Notes under the pieces: generated by a model
The model's input: only the letters and a program-made list of their open reading frames with translations
Database searches by the model: none
Told to the model about the DNA's origin: nothing
Assembly: GCA_026986235.1 (NCBI GenBank)
Contig: JALSOY010000208.1
Span: 1-8,474 of the forward strand
Reading direction: 5' to 3'
From: Caldifarciminota bacterium
GTDB lineage: Bacteria; Hydrothermota; Hydrothermia; B15-G9; WFZT01
Length of the DNA stretch: 8,474 bases
Program-made: the position numbers and the translations under genes
Shown here: in pieces, positions 6,361-8,474 of the stretch
How positions within the stretch are numbered: position 1 is the stretch's first letter
Layout of the letters: every line of letters starts with the position of its first letter

Positions 6361-6390
6361 ATGGCAAAATAGCACGATCAGGTTTATAAA
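6361..6390 (+). promoter_or_regulatory. Possible promoter of the two-component genes
   Basis: In the 51-nt gap before the kinase gene, ATGGCA (6361-6366, 4 of 6 to TTGACA) lies 18 bp before TATAAA (6385-6390, 5 of 6 to TATAAT). The start of transcription would be near 6397, almost at ATG 6400, so the message would be nearly leaderless. This agrees with the absence of a Shine-Dalgarno at usual spacing, but AT-rich DNA gives such matches by chance. Confidence 0.3.
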
Positions 6391-6399
6391 TAAAAAACT

Positions 6400-7800
6400 A
6401 TGGAAGACCGAATCAAGAGGCTTTTCATACTCGGAGTTTCCATCCCTGTTTTAACGCTGATCGTCCTTGAATTTTTCAGACTCAACATAAGGTCAAAAAT
6501 ACCATACCCTATGTTTGAGAGCGTGGCAGTTATCTTAGTCTTCACCGCCACCTCGATAATATTTGCCTTCTTCATATATAGGGAGGTAAAAAAACTCTAC
6601 GCTCAGATCAGCCTTCATAAGAGGCACCAGAAGATGCTACTAAAGTCCGGGGACATCCAGAAGCTGAAAGAGTCCTTTGAAGAGTATGTAAGGGAAGTCA
6701 TAGCCAATGCCAGCAAGTATATATGTGCAGACTATGGAGAAATCTTGATTAAAGAGAACGGTAAGGTAAAGGTTTACTATTATGGCATCGATGTCAACAA
6801 TTGCAGCGTAAAAAAGATACCGAGCATGCAGGGAATAAAGGGGAAGATCCTGAGAACAGGAAAGCCCCTGCGAATTTCTTCAAGGGAGGAGGATCCCGAT
6901 TCAGTGGAGCTTCCAGAAGGTCATCCTCCTCTGGGTCCGATCCTCGGAGTCCCTATCTTTTCAGACGAAGGTGTGGCCGTGGCCCACATCCTCCTTGCGA
7001 GAAAACCCGGAAGGAAACCCTTTACGGAAGAGGATGAGGAAACCCTGACAATACTCTCCCGGGAGATCGCCTATGGTCTTGAAAGGCTCAAGATCTACAG
7101 GGAAATTATGGAACTTTCTGCCCTCAGGGAGAGAGACAGAATTGCCAGAGACCTCCATGACGGACTTGCTCAAACACTTGCATTTATCAATGTCAAAGCC
7201 GCCGCAATTCAGGAGAAGGTAAAAAAGGGGGAAGTTGATGTCATCGACAGGTGTCTCGAGGAACTGCGGGATGCCATAAAACAGGCTTACAGTGAAATAA
7301 GAAGGGCGATATTTGACCTCAAGATAGTTGACATCCCTGACGAAGACCTCAAAACCTACATTGAAAAGTTTATCACTGAATTTGGTATACAGAACAATAT
7401 CCGGGTTTTTGTAAAACTTGACGGCATCAACCAGCTTGACCTTCCGGTTTCTTCTCAGGTTCACCTCATCAGAATCATTCAGGAGAGTTTGAACAACATT
7501 CAGAAGCACGCAAATGCCACCCGAGTCTGGGTGACATTCGAGGCCATGAACGGCTCCAGGGTGCTGAAAATCGTTGATAACGGCACCGGATTTGACACTG
7601 AAAACTATGTCAAAATCAATGGAAAGTTACACTTTGGCATACAGACCATGAAGGAACGGGCCGCAAGTATCGGAGGGAAGTTGAAAATCAACTCAAGACC
7701 CGGTATGGGTACTGAAGTCATCCTTGAATTCCCTTCTGTGGGCATCGGGAATCAGATCACAATGGTATCCCATGGACAGGATAAGGGTATTACTGGTTGA
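6400..7800 (+). CDS. Membrane sensor histidine kinase, GAF + HisKA_3 + HATPase_c (NarX/DegS/DesK type)
   Basis: A 466-residue sensor kinase. Two membrane segments (about 8-26 and 38-60) are joined by a short ~10-residue loop, so there is no real extracytoplasmic sensor domain. A GAF-like domain follows (about 88-229; QGIKGKILRTGKPLRI and LGPILGVPIFSDEG are characteristic), suggesting sensing in the cytoplasm or of a bound small molecule. Then comes the HisKA_3 dimerisation segment RERDRIARDLHDGLAQTL (243-260) with phospho-accepting H253, and the ATPase domain with N box QESLNNIQKHA (361-371), G1 box IVDNGTGFD (391-399), GIQTMKERA (413-421) and GMGTEV (435-440). All catalytic motifs look intact. 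ATG 6400 is the only reasonable start upstream of the first membrane segment; in-frame stops lie just before it (6370, 6391). The end overlaps the response regulator gene by 29 nt, and that gene is the evident partner. The signal is unknown. Confidence 0.94.
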   Translation: MEDRIKRLFILGVSIPVLTLIVLEFFRLNIRSKIPYPMFESVAVILVFTATSIIFAFFIYREVKKLYAQISLHKRHQKMLLKSGDIQKLKESFEEYVREVIANASKYICADYGEILIKENGKVKVYYYGIDVNNCSVKKIPSMQGIKGKILRTGKPLRISSREEDPDSVELPEGHPPLGPILGVPIFSDEGVAVAHILLARKPGRKPFTEEDEETLTILSREIAYGLERLKIYREIMELSALRERDRIARDLHDGLAQTLAFINVKAAAIQEKVKKGEVDVIDRCLEELRDAIKQAYSEIRRAIFDLKIVDIPDEDLKTYIEKFITEFGIQNNIRVFVKLDGINQLDLPVSSQVHLIRIIQESLNNIQKHANATRVWVTFEAMNGSRVLKIVDNGTGFDTENYVKINGKLHFGIQTMKERAASIGGKLKINSRPGMGTEVILEFPSVGIGNQITMVSHGQDKGITG

Positions 7801-8437
7801 TGACCATACACTTTTCAGGAAGGGACTGGCGTCACTTCTCCAGACTCAGGAAGACATAGAAGTGGTGGGGGAGGCTTCCAACGGGATCGAGGCCCTGAAG
7901 AAGGCAAGGACCCTCATGCCCGACCTTATTCTTATGGACATTTACATGCCAAAGTGTAACGGACTCGATGCTACCAAGATGATAAAAAACGAAATGCCCT
8001 ATGTCAAAATCGTAATGCTTACGGTCTCGGACAGTGATCAATCACTCTTCGAGGCCATCAAGTGCGGCGCTCAGGGATACCTTTTGAAAAATCTCGAGCC
8101 GTTTGAGCTTTTCAACATGATAAGAAGCGTATTCCGGGGAGAGGCACCTATATCCAGCCCCCTCGCCGCAAGAATACTCAACGAGTTCGTGTCGAAAAAC
8201 TCAGCAAGAGACTCTCATGGAACTCTGACCCAGAGAGAGAAAGAGGTTCTGACCCTCATAGCTGAGGGGGCATCCAACAAAGAGATCGCGTACAGACTCA
8301 AGATCTCAGAGAACACGGTTAAAAATCATCTGAGAAACATAATGGAGAAACTCCATCTTCAAAACAGGGTTCAGCTTGCCGTATTTGCAGTAAAAAAGGG
8401 ACTGGTTAAAGACACTCAGGACAAAGACCAGTCGTAA
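7772..8437 (+). CDS. NarL/FixJ-family DNA-binding response regulator
   Basis: A 221-residue transcription regulator phosphorylated by the kinase encoded just upstream. The receiver domain (about 4-120) has acidic pocket D10/D11 (LLVDDH), phospho-acceptor D56 (LILMDIYMP), T84 (MLTVSD) and K106 (YLLKNLEP). The LuxR-type helix-turn-helix (about 150-212) reads LTQREKEVLTLIAEG, then NKEIAYRLKISENTVKNHL. The length fits the family. I chose ATG 7772 because the product then opens with MDRIRVLLVDDH, as usual for the family; an in-frame ATG at 7724 would add 16 residues without family resemblance, deep within the kinase gene. There is no clear ribosome site, so translation probably depends on the 29-nt overlap with the kinase. 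The last ten residues are polar and not part of the fold. Target genes are not visible here. Confidence 0.94.
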   Translation: MDRIRVLLVDDHTLFRKGLASLLQTQEDIEVVGEASNGIEALKKARTLMPDLILMDIYMPKCNGLDATKMIKNEMPYVKIVMLTVSDSDQSLFEAIKCGAQGYLLKNLEPFELFNMIRSVFRGEAPISSPLAARILNEFVSKNSARDSHGTLTQREKEVLTLIAEGASNKEIAYRLKISENTVKNHLRNIMEKLHLQNRVQLAVFAVKKGLVKDTQDKDQS

Positions 8438-8444
8438 ATTTTTT
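8400..8444 (+). terminator. Possible intrinsic terminator after the response regulator
   Basis: GACTGGT (8400-8406) pairs perfectly with ACCAGTC (8427-8433), followed after five bases by six T residues (8439-8444). The hairpin overlaps the end of the coding sequence. The 20-nt loop and the gap before the T-run make it a weak candidate. Confidence 0.35.
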
Positions 8445-8453
8445 AAAATGTAG

Positions 8454-8474
8454 CCATCCCCCTTAATCCCCCTT
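8454..8474. repeat. C5 repeat arms, cut by the right edge
   Basis: Two tandem arms, CATCCCCCTT and AATCCCCCTT, share the ATCCCCCTT core of the cluster before hslU (904-912). The unit continues outside the window, so its matching G-rich arm cannot be seen. It lies 17 nt beyond the response regulator stop, in what is probably the next intergenic gap. Confidence 0.65.

Noticed and set aside
6116..6454. 112-codon plus-strand frame across the TPR/kinase junction
   Set aside because: Overlaps the end of the TPR gene and start of the kinase gene out of frame, with no motif or ribosome site.

Overview
The window reads as a compact chromosomal segment of a diderm (LPS-making) bacterium. A heptosyltransferase-type glycosyltransferase points to an LPS outer membrane. 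Arginine is mostly encoded by AGG/AGA, and the proteins are rich in Lys and Glu, which hints at a thermophile. I cannot name the phylum from sequence alone. All genes lie on the + strand.

Layout: (1) 2-811 is the 3' part of a GT9 (WaaF-like) heptosyltransferase gene that runs off the left edge. (2) 812-1071 has no gene. It holds a cluster of short C5/G5 palindromic repeats (865-1010), immediately followed by a good housekeeping-type promoter (1012-1040). (3) 1072-3794 holds hslU, the ATPase of the HslUV protease, and a Memo-AMMECR1 fusion gene 14 nt downstream. (4) 3797-3870 is tRNA-Arg(CCG), placed 2 nt after the Memo-AMMECR1 stop and 12 nt before the next start. (5) 3883-6348 holds a Fur-family regulator, an HD-domain hydrolase and a TPR-repeat protein, with 1-nt gaps or overlaps. 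(6) 6400-8437 is a two-component pair: a membrane GAF histidine kinase of the HisKA_3 type and a NarL/FixJ response regulator, overlapping by 29 nt. A possible terminator follows, and the ATCCCCCTT repeat core reappears at the right edge.

How they may work together: hslU appears to have its own promoter and no hslV beside it, yet its C-terminal HslV-docking tail is intact, so hslV is probably elsewhere. The hslU to TPR block has spacings that fit one transcript with a tRNA embedded in it, so fur may be translated from an RNA whose 5' end is made by tRNA 3' processing. The kinase/regulator pair is a self-contained signalling unit whose input and targets are not visible. I see no clear undescribed defence or mobile system. 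The most unusual points are the embedded tRNA, the separation of hslU from hslV, the Memo-AMMECR1 fusion without its radical SAM partner, and the repeat family at both ends.
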